64,000 bases of DNA from JBEBVQ01 sp037190845 (GCA_037190845.1 JBBCJI010000005.1:124001-188000), one strand, 5' to 3'. Counted from the stretch's first letter, positions 50,352 to 59,435 are shown. The notes: generated by a model not told the origin, from the letters alone. Program-made: numbers and translations.

Positions 50352-51137
50352 ATGTCAGCAACTTATCAGATAAAATTGCCCCAGTTTGAAGGTCCGTTCG
50401 ACCTGCTTCTTTTCTTTATAGAGAGAGATGAACTGGATATCTACAACATCCCGATAGCCGGTATTACCAGGGATTTCCTGGAATATATACATCAGATGGA
50501 AGCGCTGAATATCGAACTGGCGAGTGAATTTATTCTGTTTATATCCACGTTGATGCGGATAAAGGCCAGGATGCTCCTTCCACGCCGGGAAGTGGATGCC
50601 CAAGGCAATGAGATAGATCCCCGCCAAGAACTGGTAGATAAGATTCTTGAATACAAACGTTTCAAAGAGGCGTCTGAGCAGATGGTTATGATGGAGGCCG
50701 AACGGCTCCTGCACCAGAAGCGGGGAAATATCCGTAAGGAACTGGAGGCGCTGGGAGAGGAGTATGCCGAAGGTACAGAGATACAAACCGTTACGATGTT
50801 CAAGCTGATGCAGGCCTTTGAGCGGGCGATGAAACGGTTTAATGACCGGATGGATAAGCCTCAGCACGTGGTGGTGAAATACAATTATAGCATGGAAGGG
50901 CAACGGACATTCCTGCTGGAACACGTAAAAGATCAATCACGTGTAGCATTCGAGACGATGTTTGGAATGTGTGAGAACCGGATTCATGCCATTTTTACGT
51001 TTCTTGCTCTACTGGAACTGGTGCAGCAAAAATTCCTGACTTTACTGGTTGGCACGGGTCGGAATAATTTCATTATCGAATGGAATAATGACCATATAGA
51101 AGATAGTGAAAGCCTCCCCGGAACATTGGCATTGTAA
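50352..51137 (+). CDS. scpA: Segregation and condensation protein A (kleisin)
   Basis: Kleisin of the SMC-ScpAB condensin. It has 261 residues. The N-terminal SMC-neck-binding part starts YQIKLPQFEGPFDLLLFFIE and includes the typical IYNIPIAGITRDFLEYI. LASEFILFISTLMRIKARMLLP follows. The C-terminal winged helix contains FTFLALLELVQQKFLTLL. scpB is in the window too, 4.4 kb away on the other strand, instead of adjacent as in Firmicutes. Confidence 0.95.
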   Translation: MSATYQIKLPQFEGPFDLLLFFIERDELDIYNIPIAGITRDFLEYIHQMEALNIELASEFILFISTLMRIKARMLLPRREVDAQGNEIDPRQELVDKILEYKRFKEASEQMVMMEAERLLHQKRGNIRKELEALGEEYAEGTEIQTVTMFKLMQAFERAMKRFNDRMDKPQHVVVKYNYSMEGQRTFLLEHVKDQSRVAFETMFGMCENRIHAIFTFLALLELVQQKFLTLLVGTGRNNFIIEWNNDHIEDSESLPGTLAL

Positions 51138-51173
51138 TTGATCTATACTTACTATAAGCATTGATTGATGATC

Positions 51174-51208
51174 ATCCCCGGGAACCTGTCGGACAGAAGA
51201 ACGGGGAT
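51174..51208. terminator. Hairpin between convergent scpA and the peptidase gene
   Basis: ATCCCCG (51174-51180) pairs with CGGGGAT (51202-51208), and CTGTC-GGACAG inside forms a second stem. No T run follows on either strand, so termination is uncertain. Confidence 0.4.
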
Positions 51209-51211
51209 TGC

Positions 51212-51985
51212 TTATTCTATCAATATTGCATCCAGCTTTTGTTCCCGGATCTTTCCGTCTTCTGTAAATACATAATAACTGTGACTGTTTTTGTCTGTGG
51301 ATACGGATTTTACCGGTTGTCCATTCCGGAAGACGATCCCAGAAAGATCGTCACAGGCGTATCCCGGCGCCTGGAGGCCATCCAGAATGCTTTTGTGATA
51401 CAGTGGCTTGCGGGATGCTTCCGTATTGTAATGCGGGCAATGACTTGCTTTGATCAGCCCGAGACCGTCCACGATGGTGAGCTTTTGCGGTCGTGAGTCG
51501 GAATAGCCGCCATTGAACCAGCAGAGAGAGCCAGCGCTGCCGCCGGCCAGCAGAATGCCTTTGTCGTATGCTTTCCTCAGGATCGTATCAATACCCTGTA
51601 CTTGCCAGATGGCCATCATATTAAGTGTGTTGCCGCCGCCGACAACAATTGCGTCCATACCGAGCAGGAATTCTTCAAAGCTTTTCTGCTCGGGCGAGGC
51701 ATTGATGAATGTTTTCTGTACATACGATCGCATAGGGAGATCAGTACACAGTCCGTACCAGTACGCGATATAATTGGGACTGTCGCCTGTGGCCGTCGGT
51801 AGAAAGCAGACTTTCGGATTTTCCTTACCGGTAAGCGATATGATGTATCGCAAAAATGATTTGTTGACTTGTCCGCCATAGGCAAATATGGTTTTCGTGA
51901 TTTCCTGCGGCACTTTCATACTCTCTTGCGCCTGAACAGAAATGGCGGCTAATCCTACAGCTAAAGATGAAATCAGTTTTTTCAT
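51212..51985 (-). CDS. Peptidase S51 family protein (dipeptidase E/cyanophycinase-like), exported
   Basis: Serine peptidase of the class I glutamine-amidotransferase-like fold. It has 257 residues. The nucleophile Ser is in LLAGGSAGSLCWFNGGYSDS (about 145-164). IVVGGGNTLNMMAIWQ is the preceding oxyanion strand, and GLIKASHCPHYNTEASRK carries the His. The first 20 residues (KKLISSLAVGLAAISVQAQ) look like a signal peptide, so it may be periplasmic; PepE of enterobacteria is cytoplasmic and specific for N-terminal Asp. Substrate here is unknown. Confidence 0.82.
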   Translation of the reverse strand: MKKLISSLAVGLAAISVQAQESMKVPQEITKTIFAYGGQVNKSFLRYIISLTGKENPKVCFLPTATGDSPNYIAYWYGLCTDLPMRSYVQKTFINASPEQKSFEEFLLGMDAIVVGGGNTLNMMAIWQVQGIDTILRKAYDKGILLAGGSAGSLCWFNGGYSDSRPQKLTIVDGLGLIKASHCPHYNTEASRKPLYHKSILDGLQAPGYACDDLSGIVFRNGQPVKSVSTDKNSHSYYVFTEDGKIREQKLDAILIE

Positions 51986-52060
51986 ATGGTCATTTTATTT
52001 ACAAATTATCGTTTTCATTTGCGGGCAATCACGCAGGATTGCTCCGAAACAGGATTGGCC

Positions 52061-53548
52061 TTACCCTCCAAGCCTGTTTATGCCAGCTTTTGCCTGCTGG
52101 TCTATAGATGCCTGGAAGTCATGCCCTTTCATGGAGAGGCACTCCCGGAAGGCTGCTATAGCCTGAATGATTTTACCCTGCTGTTCATAGATTAAACCCA
52201 TTTGTAAGGCTGCCCGGGCGGCAAAATGTTCTTTCCTGTTTTTACCGATCTGTGTTGTCTGCCTGTACGCAACGAGTGCCAGACTGTCTTCGCCGGTTTC
52301 ATCATAAATACGTCCAAGCCGGAAATGATAGGCTGCGCTGTCGGCTGTATTGCTGAATGTGGCAGGGGTGATGGTGTGGAGGGTTTGAAGTGCTTCGGTG
52401 TAATACCCGCCATCGCACAGGAGTTGTGCTTTGAGTAACTGTGGATGTGGCCATTTCTTTTCTTCAGCAAATCGTTGCGCTTGTCTGTCTGCATCCGTAA
52501 CCCGGCTCCCTGCGTTGTTTATCTGTTCCCTGCTTGTGTTTGCTTTGTCCGCATTTCCCTGGAGATACCAGGTAAGCGCAGTCATGTGCCAGGCGTCTTT
52601 TATGTAGAACTTGCTTTTGTGATGATGTATATAGTGTGCAAAATACCGGATGCAGGTAGGGTCGAGTTTATGATAAAGTGCAATACCCATTTCATAATCA
52701 AACACAGGATACAGCTTGTATTCCGGTATGTTTTCCGCCCTGCGGAGTGTCTGTAAAGCGATATCTGCTTTCCGGTAATTAAGTGCAATATTCGCTTTCA
52801 CAAAAGCATTTAAAAGGTTTTGCTGCACAGGGAATCGGTTGCTGTGTATGAAGTTCCATACCGGTTCCTTACGCGCCTGCAGATAAAATTTGAGATAGCA
52901 CCAGGCGATGATCGCTTCCGTTTTCAGAAATGTATTAGGGTCAGGATTGTTGTTGATGTAATGCAGTATGCGGCTGACGCCTTTGTTTACATCTCCTTTT
53001 ACGCCAAAGATGGCAGCCAGCCACTTATGTTCGTCAGGCACGGCTCCGGCTACAGCTTCGCAGAGACCATAGAAAACATTGTTTGGAGCAAATGCCGGAA
53101 ATAGTTTTTTGTTTTCCCGGATAAGTACGTACGCTTTACGGAATGTAAGCGCTGCTTTGAACTGCTCACCAAACCGCCCGTATACAATGGCCCAATGCAG
53201 ATAGATGCCGGCTTTGCACAAACGATAATGGGGGTCGTTCTGGTCAGCCTTGTCAAGAAGGCGTATCCGTTCGTACAGGTGCTGCCGTCGTTGTCCCATA
53301 TCTGCCGGATCTCCGTTCAGCAGCAGCAGGAAGAAGTCTTCGTAATCGGCAATATATACGGCCAGCAGGTTGTTCGGGTCTTCCCGGTGGGCTTGTTGCA
53401 GTGCGGTCTTTCCTTTACTGGTCTGCAGCGCCATAAAATGAGTATAGGCAGCGGCACAGTGTTCCGTATACCGGAAATGATAGCCGGAGGCAAATAATGC
53501 ATTCCCGGCTGAGCAGAGTATCAGTAAAACAAACAACCGTTTCGGCAT
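52061..53548 (-). CDS. TPR-rich exported protein, unknown function
   Basis: 495 residues from the ATG at 53548, which gives a signal peptide PKRLFVLLILCSAGNALFAS; the frame is open for 45 more codons upstream, but these precede the promoter element TATCTTTA (53556-53563). The rest is helical with TPR-like units, clearest at the C-terminus: YHFRLGRIYDETGEDSLALV and LQMGLIYEQQGKIIQAIAAF. The N-terminal half includes FEDFFLLLLNGDP-like aromatic helices. Proteins of this design in the phylum are of unknown role. Confidence 0.75.
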   Translation of the reverse strand: MPKRLFVLLILCSAGNALFASGYHFRYTEHCAAAYTHFMALQTSKGKTALQQAHREDPNNLLAVYIADYEDFFLLLLNGDPADMGQRRQHLYERIRLLDKADQNDPHYRLCKAGIYLHWAIVYGRFGEQFKAALTFRKAYVLIRENKKLFPAFAPNNVFYGLCEAVAGAVPDEHKWLAAIFGVKGDVNKGVSRILHYINNNPDPNTFLKTEAIIAWCYLKFYLQARKEPVWNFIHSNRFPVQQNLLNAFVKANIALNYRKADIALQTLRRAENIPEYKLYPVFDYEMGIALYHKLDPTCIRYFAHYIHHHKSKFYIKDAWHMTALTWYLQGNADKANTSREQINNAGSRVTDADRQAQRFAEEKKWPHPQLLKAQLLCDGGYYTEALQTLHTITPATFSNTADSAAYHFRLGRIYDETGEDSLALVAYRQTTQIGKNRKEHFAARAALQMGLIYEQQGKIIQAIAAFRECLSMKGHDFQASIDQQAKAGINRLGG

Positions 53549-53614
53549 GACGGCGTAAAGATAATCTATCGTGATGATGCCGTAGTGAAGGTTGTATAAA
53601 AAGCATAGCTTATC

Positions 53615-53691
53615 GTCAGCCTGAGCGTAGCCGGAGACAATCTGGTTATTGCTCAATAACATGCACATTTCGGCTACGCTCAATGTGACAA
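53615..53691. repeat. Pair of inverted dispersed-repeat-like sequences
   Basis: TGAGCGTAGCCG (53622-53633) and its exact reverse complement CGGCTACGCTCA (53671-53682) are separated by 37 nt. Flanks add partial matches (GTCAGCC and GTCACAT). The CTGAGCGTAG-CGAA word resembles a dispersed repeat that I recall as common in Bacteroidota intergenic DNA. Confidence 0.55.
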
Positions 53692-53714
53692 CGATCGAGC
53701 TTTTTAGACACCTT

Positions 53715-55373
53715 CTACGGTTTGGAGAATATCAACGGTAACGTTTTTTCTTCAGTTCCCCGACGTATAGTGACCTCTGTGGCATCTCCCGGATCGAAGG
53801 CGCCTAATGCTTCCATGTACGATTGCATGCCGTTGATGGCGTGTTCGCCCAGCCGGATGATCACATCTCCGGCCTGTACGCCGGCTGCCGCTGCCGGTTT
53901 ATCTTCGGAGACACCATCCACCCGCACACCTCCTTCCTGAAAAGAATAATCCGGGATGATGCCCAGTGTTACCTTAAACCGGGTACGCCCCATGCTGACC
54001 TGGCGGGTAGGAGTGAACGCGGGTTTCGGTTCGCTGTCCATCCGTTTTACGATATCAAGAATGTAGCCGCCGATCTGCGTCATGCCCGGATAATTGATCA
54101 GGTGTGCGTCATCACTGGGCTTATGGTAATCGGTATGAGTGCCTGTAAAGAAAAATAATACCGGTACGCCTGCATGATAGAAGGAACTGTGGTCGGAAGG
54201 ACCGACACCGGAACTGTCTGTTTTGATCCGGAAATAATCGTGCTTACTAATAACCTTTTGCCATACCGGAGAAGTGCCGATCCCTCCGATGGTCAGGGCA
54301 TGTGTGCTGTCGTTGAGCCGACCCACCATATCCATATTGATCATGTACGCGATCCGGTTGCTGTCGAGCTGCAGATCGCGTACGATCGCTTTGGAGCCGA
54401 GCAGTCCCAGTTCTTCTCCCGAGAAATGAATAAAGAGGTAATTATATTTCCCGAATTTTGATTTTTTGATCTGTGTGGCCAGCTGCAGTAATAAGGCGCT
54501 GCCACTGGCATTATCATCGGCGCCGTTATGTATCTGCTTTTCACCACGGTGGAGGCTGCTCCCGTCCAGACCGTAGCCCAGGTGGTCGTAGTGTGCTCCG
54601 ATCACGACTGTATAAGCAGCCTGGTTATCTATATACCCGGTAATGTTATGTCCGGTGCCTTCTGTTTTTGTGATAGCGGGGTTTAATTCTATATGGATAC
54701 CGGCTTGTGTCTGTATGTTGCCGGTGTTATGTACTAATCTGTGCCAGGCATCATATAGCAGTACGGCTGACGGGATATCTGTTTTTTCGTATTCGGAACG
54801 GGTGTTAAACGACGGGGGGTATTTTGCATGATAAGAATCGTAAAATAATATACCCTTTGCTCCGAGTTTTGCGGCTTCCCGGGTTTTCTCGTAAGTATAT
54901 TTTTCCCAGTCAAAATGTGGGTCGCCGGCTTCGGTTTCATTCTGGTAAAGAGGAACTAACCATACATTACCCTGTTCCATGACATCGGGCAATACGCTTC
55001 CGACAGCCTTATTGAATCCGGTGAATGGCAGCGGGAATGCATCCTGGGGGATACGAAGCGTGTTTTTACCGATCCTTATTTGTGTTGTACTGCTGATTTC
55101 CTTTCCTTTTACAAAACTGAAGGTGTGCCGGTACGATCCCTGGTAGGGGAGGATACGAGCCTGTTCATACCGTCGGATGATATAGTCGCCTGCTTTCCGC
55201 TCCCCTTCGGAGCCTGTTGCACGTCCTTCCAGATCATCAGAAGCCAGGTATCCCACGTCCTGCTGTAATTGCCGGATGGCATGTCTCCCGGATTTATTTT
55301 GTGCGGAAGCTGGTAGTGCTGCTATGGAAATAAGCAGCACGAAAAGGATCGTCTTAAGGCGGTACATAAGCAT
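53715..55373 (-). CDS. Exported M28-family zinc aminopeptidase with C-terminal PDZ domain
   Basis: 552 residues. The signal peptide is LKTILFVLLISIAALPASAQ. Zinc ligands of M28 peptidases are visible: VIGAHYDHLGYG (His/Asp, about 257-268), GADDNASGSALLL (bridging Asp), SGEELGLLGSKA (Glu-Glu), NMDMVGRL (Asp) and GPSDHSSFYHAGVP (His). An inserted region (about 130-235) with GAKGILFYDSYHAKY resembles a PA domain. The last about 90 residues form a PDZ domain (VRVDGVSEDKPAAAAGVQAG, DVIIRLGEHAINGM). Probably periplasmic or surface peptide degradation. A -7 element TACCTTTG lies at 55385-55392. Confidence 0.92.
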   Translation of the reverse strand: MLMYRLKTILFVLLISIAALPASAQNKSGRHAIRQLQQDVGYLASDDLEGRATGSEGERKAGDYIIRRYEQARILPYQGSYRHTFSFVKGKEISSTTQIRIGKNTLRIPQDAFPLPFTGFNKAVGSVLPDVMEQGNVWLVPLYQNETEAGDPHFDWEKYTYEKTREAAKLGAKGILFYDSYHAKYPPSFNTRSEYEKTDIPSAVLLYDAWHRLVHNTGNIQTQAGIHIELNPAITKTEGTGHNITGYIDNQAAYTVVIGAHYDHLGYGLDGSSLHRGEKQIHNGADDNASGSALLLQLATQIKKSKFGKYNYLFIHFSGEELGLLGSKAIVRDLQLDSNRIAYMINMDMVGRLNDSTHALTIGGIGTSPVWQKVISKHDYFRIKTDSSGVGPSDHSSFYHAGVPVLFFFTGTHTDYHKPSDDAHLINYPGMTQIGGYILDIVKRMDSEPKPAFTPTRQVSMGRTRFKVTLGIIPDYSFQEGGVRVDGVSEDKPAAAAGVQAGDVIIRLGEHAINGMQSYMEALGAFDPGDATEVTIRRGTEEKTLPLIFSKP

Positions 55374-55384
55374 GAATTAGGATG

Positions 55385-55392
55385 CAAAGGTA
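55385..55392 (-). promoter_or_regulatory. -7 element of the M28 peptidase gene
   Basis: TACCTTTG followed by C on the minus strand, 11 nt before the ATG. A full match to TAnnTTTG without a clear TTG. Confidence 0.45.
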
Positions 55393-55442
55393 CAGATAGC
55401 AGGATCAAATAATGTACGGTGGTAAGTAATATTTATGTCAAA

Positions 55443-55467
55443 AAAAGCCGCATATCGTGCGGCTTTT
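55443..55467 (-). terminator. Terminator of scpB
   Basis: AAAAGCCGCA and TGCGGCTTTT pair across 5 nt. On the minus strand the stem is followed by seven Ts. It lies 30 nt after the scpB stop. Confidence 0.85.
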
Positions 55468-55496
55468 CAGTTTTTTATCATCCTGTTTATATGGGA

Positions 55497-56135
55497 TCAT
55501 GCTTCCGGGGTCTGCAGGGAGCCGTCTTCAGTAACGATCATCTGTGCTTCCATTCCGGGCTCCGCTTCGCTGCCGCTTGTGGGCACGACCACTTCTATAT
55601 TGCTGATGTCTTTAAGCTGTGGTAATTCTGCCGGTGAGTTGATGCCGAGATAATCCATGAAATTTTTGGATGTCGTGTATACCAGGGGTTTCCCTACGGC
55701 TTCTTCATTCCGGCCGGCGATAACGATGAGTTCCTTTTCCAGCAGTTTTTGTATGGAATAGTCGGCGCTGACACCACGTATATACTCAATTTCGCTCTTT
55801 GTAACCGGTTGCCGGTAAGCGATAATAGCCAGGGTTTCCATCGCAGCGGCAGACAATTTTTTGATGTACTTGTCGCCATTAAGCTGGAGCACCGTTTTGT
55901 GATAGGCTTTTTTGGTCAGGAACTGGTATCCGCCGCCGATCTCACGTAACTCGAACGGATAATAAGCTGCTTCGTATTTTTCGCGTACGGCTTCAATGCA
56001 GGTTATAATGCGGTCAGCTTCCACCGGCATTTCCAGTGATTGGCTGATCATTTCAGTCATTTCTATAGTGGTCAGCGGACGTTCGCTGGCAAAGATCAGC
56101 GCTTCCACATGCGGCATCAGTTGTTCAATATCCAT
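55497..56135 (-). CDS. scpB: Segregation and condensation protein B
   Basis: Dimeric winged-helix partner of ScpA in the SMC condensin. The ATG at 56135 gives 212 residues starting DIEQLMPHVEALIFASERPL; twelve more codons are open upstream. The core includes YHKTVLQLNGDKYIKKLSAAA, the signature AMETLAIIAYRQPVTKSEIE (about 104-123), and RGVSADYSIQKLLEKELIVI. The acidic C-terminal tail is typical. It is isolated from scpA by four genes. Confidence 0.94.
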   Translation of the reverse strand: MDIEQLMPHVEALIFASERPLTTIEMTEMISQSLEMPVEADRIITCIEAVREKYEAAYYPFELREIGGGYQFLTKKAYHKTVLQLNGDKYIKKLSAAAMETLAIIAYRQPVTKSEIEYIRGVSADYSIQKLLEKELIVIAGRNEEAVGKPLVYTTSKNFMDYLGINSPAELPQLKDISNIEVVVPTSGSEAEPGMEAQMIVTEDGSLQTPEA

Positions 56136-56326
56136 ACAGGCTCCCTTTTCAATTCTACCCGAAAGTAGCACTCCCCGTCAATTTACCGGAAGAAAGAAAT
56201 GCACAGGTGTGGGAAAAAAGGCTGAAGTCCTCCGGAAGTCCTGCCGGGCAAGGGGAGCAGGCAGTCGTGGGATATTGATTGTATTGCCTGATTTTGAAGA
56301 AGATCCTGCCTGTTCAAAAAAACTTT

Positions 56327-56355
56327 TTGAATATTCCCCTGCTTATCTAATTTTG
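56327..56355 (+). promoter_or_regulatory. tRNA-Ser promoter
   Basis: TTG (56327-56329), 18 nt, TAATTTTG (56348-56355): a near-ideal Bacteroidota promoter ending 5 nt before the mature tRNA 5' end. Confidence 0.75.
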
Positions 56356-56360
56356 CGCCC

Positions 56361-56445
56361 GGAAGGATGGCAGAGTGGTCGAATGCGGCGGTCTTGAAAA
56401 CCGTTGTCTGTAACAGGACCGGGGGTTCGAATCCCTCTCCTTCCG
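56361..56445 (+). tRNA. tRNA-Ser (anticodon UGA)
   Basis: The acceptor stem GGAAGGA pairs with TCCTTCC (56438-56444), with discriminator G at 56445. The anticodon loop CTTGAAA gives UGA, reading UCA and related Ser codons. A long variable arm (about 16 nt) marks a class II tRNA, and the T loop TTCGAAT is standard. CCA is not encoded. It has its own promoter and terminator, so it is a single-gene unit. Confidence 0.95.
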
Positions 56446-56450
56446 CAGAA

Positions 56451-56481
56451 ACAAAAAGCACTGAATTTCAGTGCTTTTTGT
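56451..56481 (+). terminator. Terminator of tRNA-Ser
   Basis: ACAAAAAGCACTGAA mirrored by TTCAGTGCTTTTTGT with an almost absent loop, six nt after the tRNA. It has T and A runs on both arms and may also act on the leftward DUF2490 transcript. Confidence 0.8.
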
Positions 56482-56507
56482 TTGGTAGTCAATTGGGATC
56501 GTATCAT

Positions 56508-57209
56508 TCACAACTTACAGGTAAGATTCATGATGATGTTGTTTTCTTTGATGATGTAGCCGGACAGCCGGTTAATATGCATGTAGCCGAGATCCAGCTT
56601 TACTTCGGATGATATGCTGTATTCCAGGTTCATACTGATCCGGTCGTGATCAAAAAAGTGCCCGGCCGGTGTGCCTGTAATATTGAACAATAGCTCGTCG
56701 TAAAAACTGAAACGGATCTGTTTCATGAGGTCATAACGAATTCCCAGACGATTGCGTAGTCGTGTGATATCAGATTGACTGCCTCCGAACATGCGATATT
56801 CCAACGCGTTCCGGTCGGTGATATACAGCTTCCGGAATATTTCATGTTGTAGCTCCAGGGCAGCCGACAATCTGATTTCTTTACCCGGATGAGCAGTTTC
56901 GTCTGCCTGTTGCTGTATCACCCTGTAATGGGAGAAATAGGCAAAAGGAGAAACAGAAAACTTTACATCTTCATTGTGCTGGTAGTGCATCCAGTTCCGG
57001 AATGTGAACATCAGGTTTTTGTCAAGTAAATTTTTATTGTCCTGCCCATTTTGTCTCCGGTGCTGCCATTCTGTGTCTATCCGGATTTTTTCGCTCACCG
57101 GATGGCTCAGGGTAGTTCTGAACCACGCATTGTAATGATGCTGTGCCTCTGAATTATGGGGAATAAAAATCCATGCTGCCATTACAGGCAGCCATTTCAG
57201 GCATGACAT
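56508..57209 (-). CDS. DUF2490 outer-membrane beta-barrel-like protein
   Basis: 233 residues from the ATG at 57209, with a signal peptide (CLKWLPVMAAWIFIPHNSEA) cleaved before QHHYNAWF. Alternating hydrophobic and polar strands with aromatic ends (YNAWFRTTLSHPVSEKIRID, RFSFYDELLFNI, VKLDLGYMHINRLSGYIIKE) are typical of DUF2490 proteins, predicted outer-membrane barrels. It is the last gene of the sulfur island, 20 nt after the YeeE-like gene. A passive channel role is inference. Confidence 0.78.
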   Translation of the reverse strand: MSCLKWLPVMAAWIFIPHNSEAQHHYNAWFRTTLSHPVSEKIRIDTEWQHRRQNGQDNKNLLDKNLMFTFRNWMHYQHNEDVKFSVSPFAYFSHYRVIQQQADETAHPGKEIRLSAALELQHEIFRKLYITDRNALEYRMFGGSQSDITRLRNRLGIRYDLMKQIRFSFYDELLFNITGTPAGHFFDHDRISMNLEYSISSEVKLDLGYMHINRLSGYIIKENNIIMNLTCKL

Positions 57210-57229
57210 AAGATGATTTTGATGTTGCT

Positions 57230-57730
57230 TTAGTGTGGTAATCGCTCTCTTAGCAGGCCATATACCCACGTGCCTCCAACAGCGCTTAAAAGGGTAACAG
57301 CGATTACGGTAGCCCCGGTACCGATCTGTGCAAAAAGGGGACCCGGGCAGGCGCCGGTAATCGCCCAGCCAAAGCCGAACAAGAGTCCGCCATATATTTG
57401 TCCCTTATTGAATTTTTTCGGATGGAACACAATGTCCTCACCATAAATGGTTTTGATGTTAAATTTTTTGATGAGCCAGACTGAGATCATTCCCACTATA
57501 ACCGCACTACCGATCACACCGTACATATGGAAAGACTGCAGCCGGAACATCTCCTGTATCCGGAACCAACTTACGATCTCTGCTTTTACGAATACGATAC
57601 CGAACAATGTACCTACCACCAGGTACTTCAGATTGTGATACCATTTGTGCTCAAGGTGGCTTTCATTGACACAGATTGTATCTAACGATCGTACATCAAT
57701 ATCGGTGTTCTCCTTTATGTTTTCCTGCAT
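57230..57730 (-). CDS. YeeE/YedE-type transporter, second half-protein
   Basis: 166 residues with about four TM helices after a polar N-terminus of about 28 residues. The conserved half-motif GFGWAITGACPGPLFAQIG (about 122-140) carries the Cys that in thiosulfate/sulfane-sulfur importers of this family contacts the substrate. Together with the preceding gene it makes a split YeeE/YedE transporter (PmpA/PmpB-like). The gap to that gene is 11 nt. Confidence 0.85.
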   Translation of the reverse strand: MQENIKENTDIDVRSLDTICVNESHLEHKWYHNLKYLVVGTLFGIVFVKAEIVSWFRIQEMFRLQSFHMYGVIGSAVIVGMISVWLIKKFNIKTIYGEDIVFHPKKFNKGQIYGGLLFGFGWAITGACPGPLFAQIGTGATVIAVTLLSAVGGTWVYGLLRERLPH

Positions 57731-57741
57731 TTTGCGCGGGT

Positions 57742-58305
57742 TTAAAGTGAAAGAATAAGTGGTAAAATCAGATTAGCCATAATGAAGCCGCCGATCATAA
57801 AGCAGATCGTGGCAATCAGCGAGGGCCATTGTAGCGTAGAAAGCCCCATGATCGCATGTCCGCTTGTACATCCACCTGCATATCGCGTACCGAATCCTAC
57901 CAGAAAACCACCCGCTACCATCATCAGAAATCCTTTCAACGTAAACAATGATTGCCAGTTGATAATATCTTCGGGTACCAGATGATTGTAATTGGTGATC
58001 CCGTATCCGGTAAGTTCTGATGCTAATTTGGGATTTACCTGTATTGGATCGGGATTAGCCAGCAGATTTATGGCAATGACCCCACCCAGAAAAATTCCAA
58101 AAACGAAAACCAGGTTCCACACTTCTTTTTTCCAATCATATTTAAAGAAAGGGATATTGGCGGGTATACATGCCGCGCAGATATGCCGTAAGGATGAGCT
58201 GATGCCAAATGATTTGTTGCCAATGATTAACAATACAGGTACGGTTAATCCGATCAACGGGCCAGCTACATACCAGGGCCAGGGTTGTTTGATGATTTCC
58301 AGCAT
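57742..58305 (-). CDS. YeeE/YedE-type transporter, first half-protein
   Basis: 187 residues with about five TM helices. The half-motif GFGTRYAGGCTSGHAIMGLS (about 135-154) holds a Cys, and HICAACIP adds a CxxxC-like pair near residue 38. These features fit membrane transport of sulfur species such as thiosulfate or persulfide. It is placed after the rhodanese-thioredoxin gene with a 108-nt gap, the largest in this part of the island, so a separate promoter is possible though none matching the consensus was found. Confidence 0.86.
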   Translation of the reverse strand: MLEIIKQPWPWYVAGPLIGLTVPVLLIIGNKSFGISSSLRHICAACIPANIPFFKYDWKKEVWNLVFVFGIFLGGVIAINLLANPDPIQVNPKLASELTGYGITNYNHLVPEDIINWQSLFTLKGFLMMVAGGFLVGFGTRYAGGCTSGHAIMGLSTLQWPSLIATICFMIGGFIMANLILPLILSL

Positions 58306-58413
58306 TGCAATTTTTGTTGGTAGTTGATAGTGGAAGGTTTACAGATAATAAAAGTCGCGTGAACGAATGGAGTAAACATTTGTTTGACGATATTGAATGC
58401 TTCGACCGGATAA

Positions 58414-59127
58414 TTACAGGTGCTTGGATATTGATTCCCTTAGCCTTTCTTCATTAATATAGCCTGTATGTTTCCAGACAAGTTTGCCGGACTGGTAGAG
58501 TTTTAACTCAGGTATGGAAGTGATCTGCAGCTCGTTGCTGATATCCGGATTTTTGTCGACGTCGATATGTACCAGTAGTATGGTCTCTTCCATATCTGTA
58601 GCTATGCGCTCCAGGAATGGCTTCATTCGTTTGCAGGGGCCGCACCATTCTGCATAAAAATCCACCAGTACGAGTTTGTCGGATTTCAGGAGCGCCTCAT
58701 AGCCGCTGCGTGACATTCCTGTTATAATGCTTTCGGACTTCCGGACTTCAGGGAACTGCTCACTGCGCCACTCCATCATGCCTCCGGGCATTTCATACAC
58801 TTTGGTAAATCCTTGTTGTCGCATTTTGTCTGCCGCATCTGCGCTTCTGCCACCACTTAAGCAGTACACGAAAACGGGTTGTGATTTATCCAGCTCCGAA
58901 ATGCGGCTGTCAAAATCATTTCCGTTCCAGTCAATATTGATGGCATGTTCCAGATGCCCTTTTTCAAATTCTCCGGGTGTACGCACATCAAGGATGACAG
59001 CTTGCGGATTTTGGTGGATCTTCTCCTGAAATGCAACAGCCGAAAGGCTGGTTTCCCCTGCTTTCTGCCCATTGCTGCAACTGTTTAGAAAAACTGCCAG
59101 CAAGAGAATCAATGTGTTTTTTACCAT
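58414..59127 (-). CDS. Rhodanese-thioredoxin fusion lipoprotein
   Basis: 237 residues from the ATG at 59127. The signal peptide VKNTLILLLAVFLNSC ends in a lipobox, so the protein is anchored in the periplasm. Domain 1 (about 35-125) is a rhodanese with active-site Cys in VFVYCLSGGRSADAADKM. Domain 2 (about 140-237) is a thioredoxin with WCGPCKRM and cis-Pro in ITSIPELKLY. The pairing suggests a persulfide is formed on the rhodanese Cys and then reduced by the thioredoxin domain. It is 4 nt after the preceding thioredoxin gene. Confidence 0.9.
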   Translation of the reverse strand: MVKNTLILLLAVFLNSCSNGQKAGETSLSAVAFQEKIHQNPQAVILDVRTPGEFEKGHLEHAINIDWNGNDFDSRISELDKSQPVFVYCLSGGRSADAADKMRQQGFTKVYEMPGGMMEWRSEQFPEVRKSESIITGMSRSGYEALLKSDKLVLVDFYAEWCGPCKRMKPFLERIATDMEETILLVHIDVDKNPDISNELQITSIPELKLYQSGKLVWKHTGYINEERLRESISKHL

Positions 59128-59131
59128 AGCG

Positions 59132-59425
59132 TTAAATGTGTCCGTTAATAATTTTTTCCAACTCTCTGGCTTGCACCACACCGGATTGCCGCCACAACAT
59201 TACTCCTTTTTTGAAGAGTATCAGTGTGGGGACTCCCTGGACCTGGTAAGCTGCTGCTACCTGAGGGTTTTTGTCTACATCTATTTTTATGATTGCAGCC
59301 TTATCCCCGATATGCTGCTTTACATCACTCAATATAGGAGTCATCATTTTGCAGGGACCGCACCATGTTGCAAAAAAGTCTACCAATACCGGCTTGTCCT
59401 GATTGATTATCTCTTGAAATGTCAT
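59132..59425 (-). CDS. Thioredoxin
   Basis: 97 residues from the ATG at 59425. Active site ATWCGPCKMM (about 23-32), cis-Pro in VQGVPTLILF. No signal peptide, hence cytoplasmic. It probably regenerates the rhodanese-type proteins of the island. The open frame upstream to 59485 overlaps the DUF6132-like gene and lacks a thioredoxin match. Confidence 0.92.
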   Translation of the reverse strand: MTFQEIINQDKPVLVDFFATWCGPCKMMTPILSDVKQHIGDKAAIIKIDVDKNPQVAAAYQVQGVPTLILFKKGVMLWRQSGVVQARELEKIINGHI

Positions 59426-59435
59426 TTTTATGATT

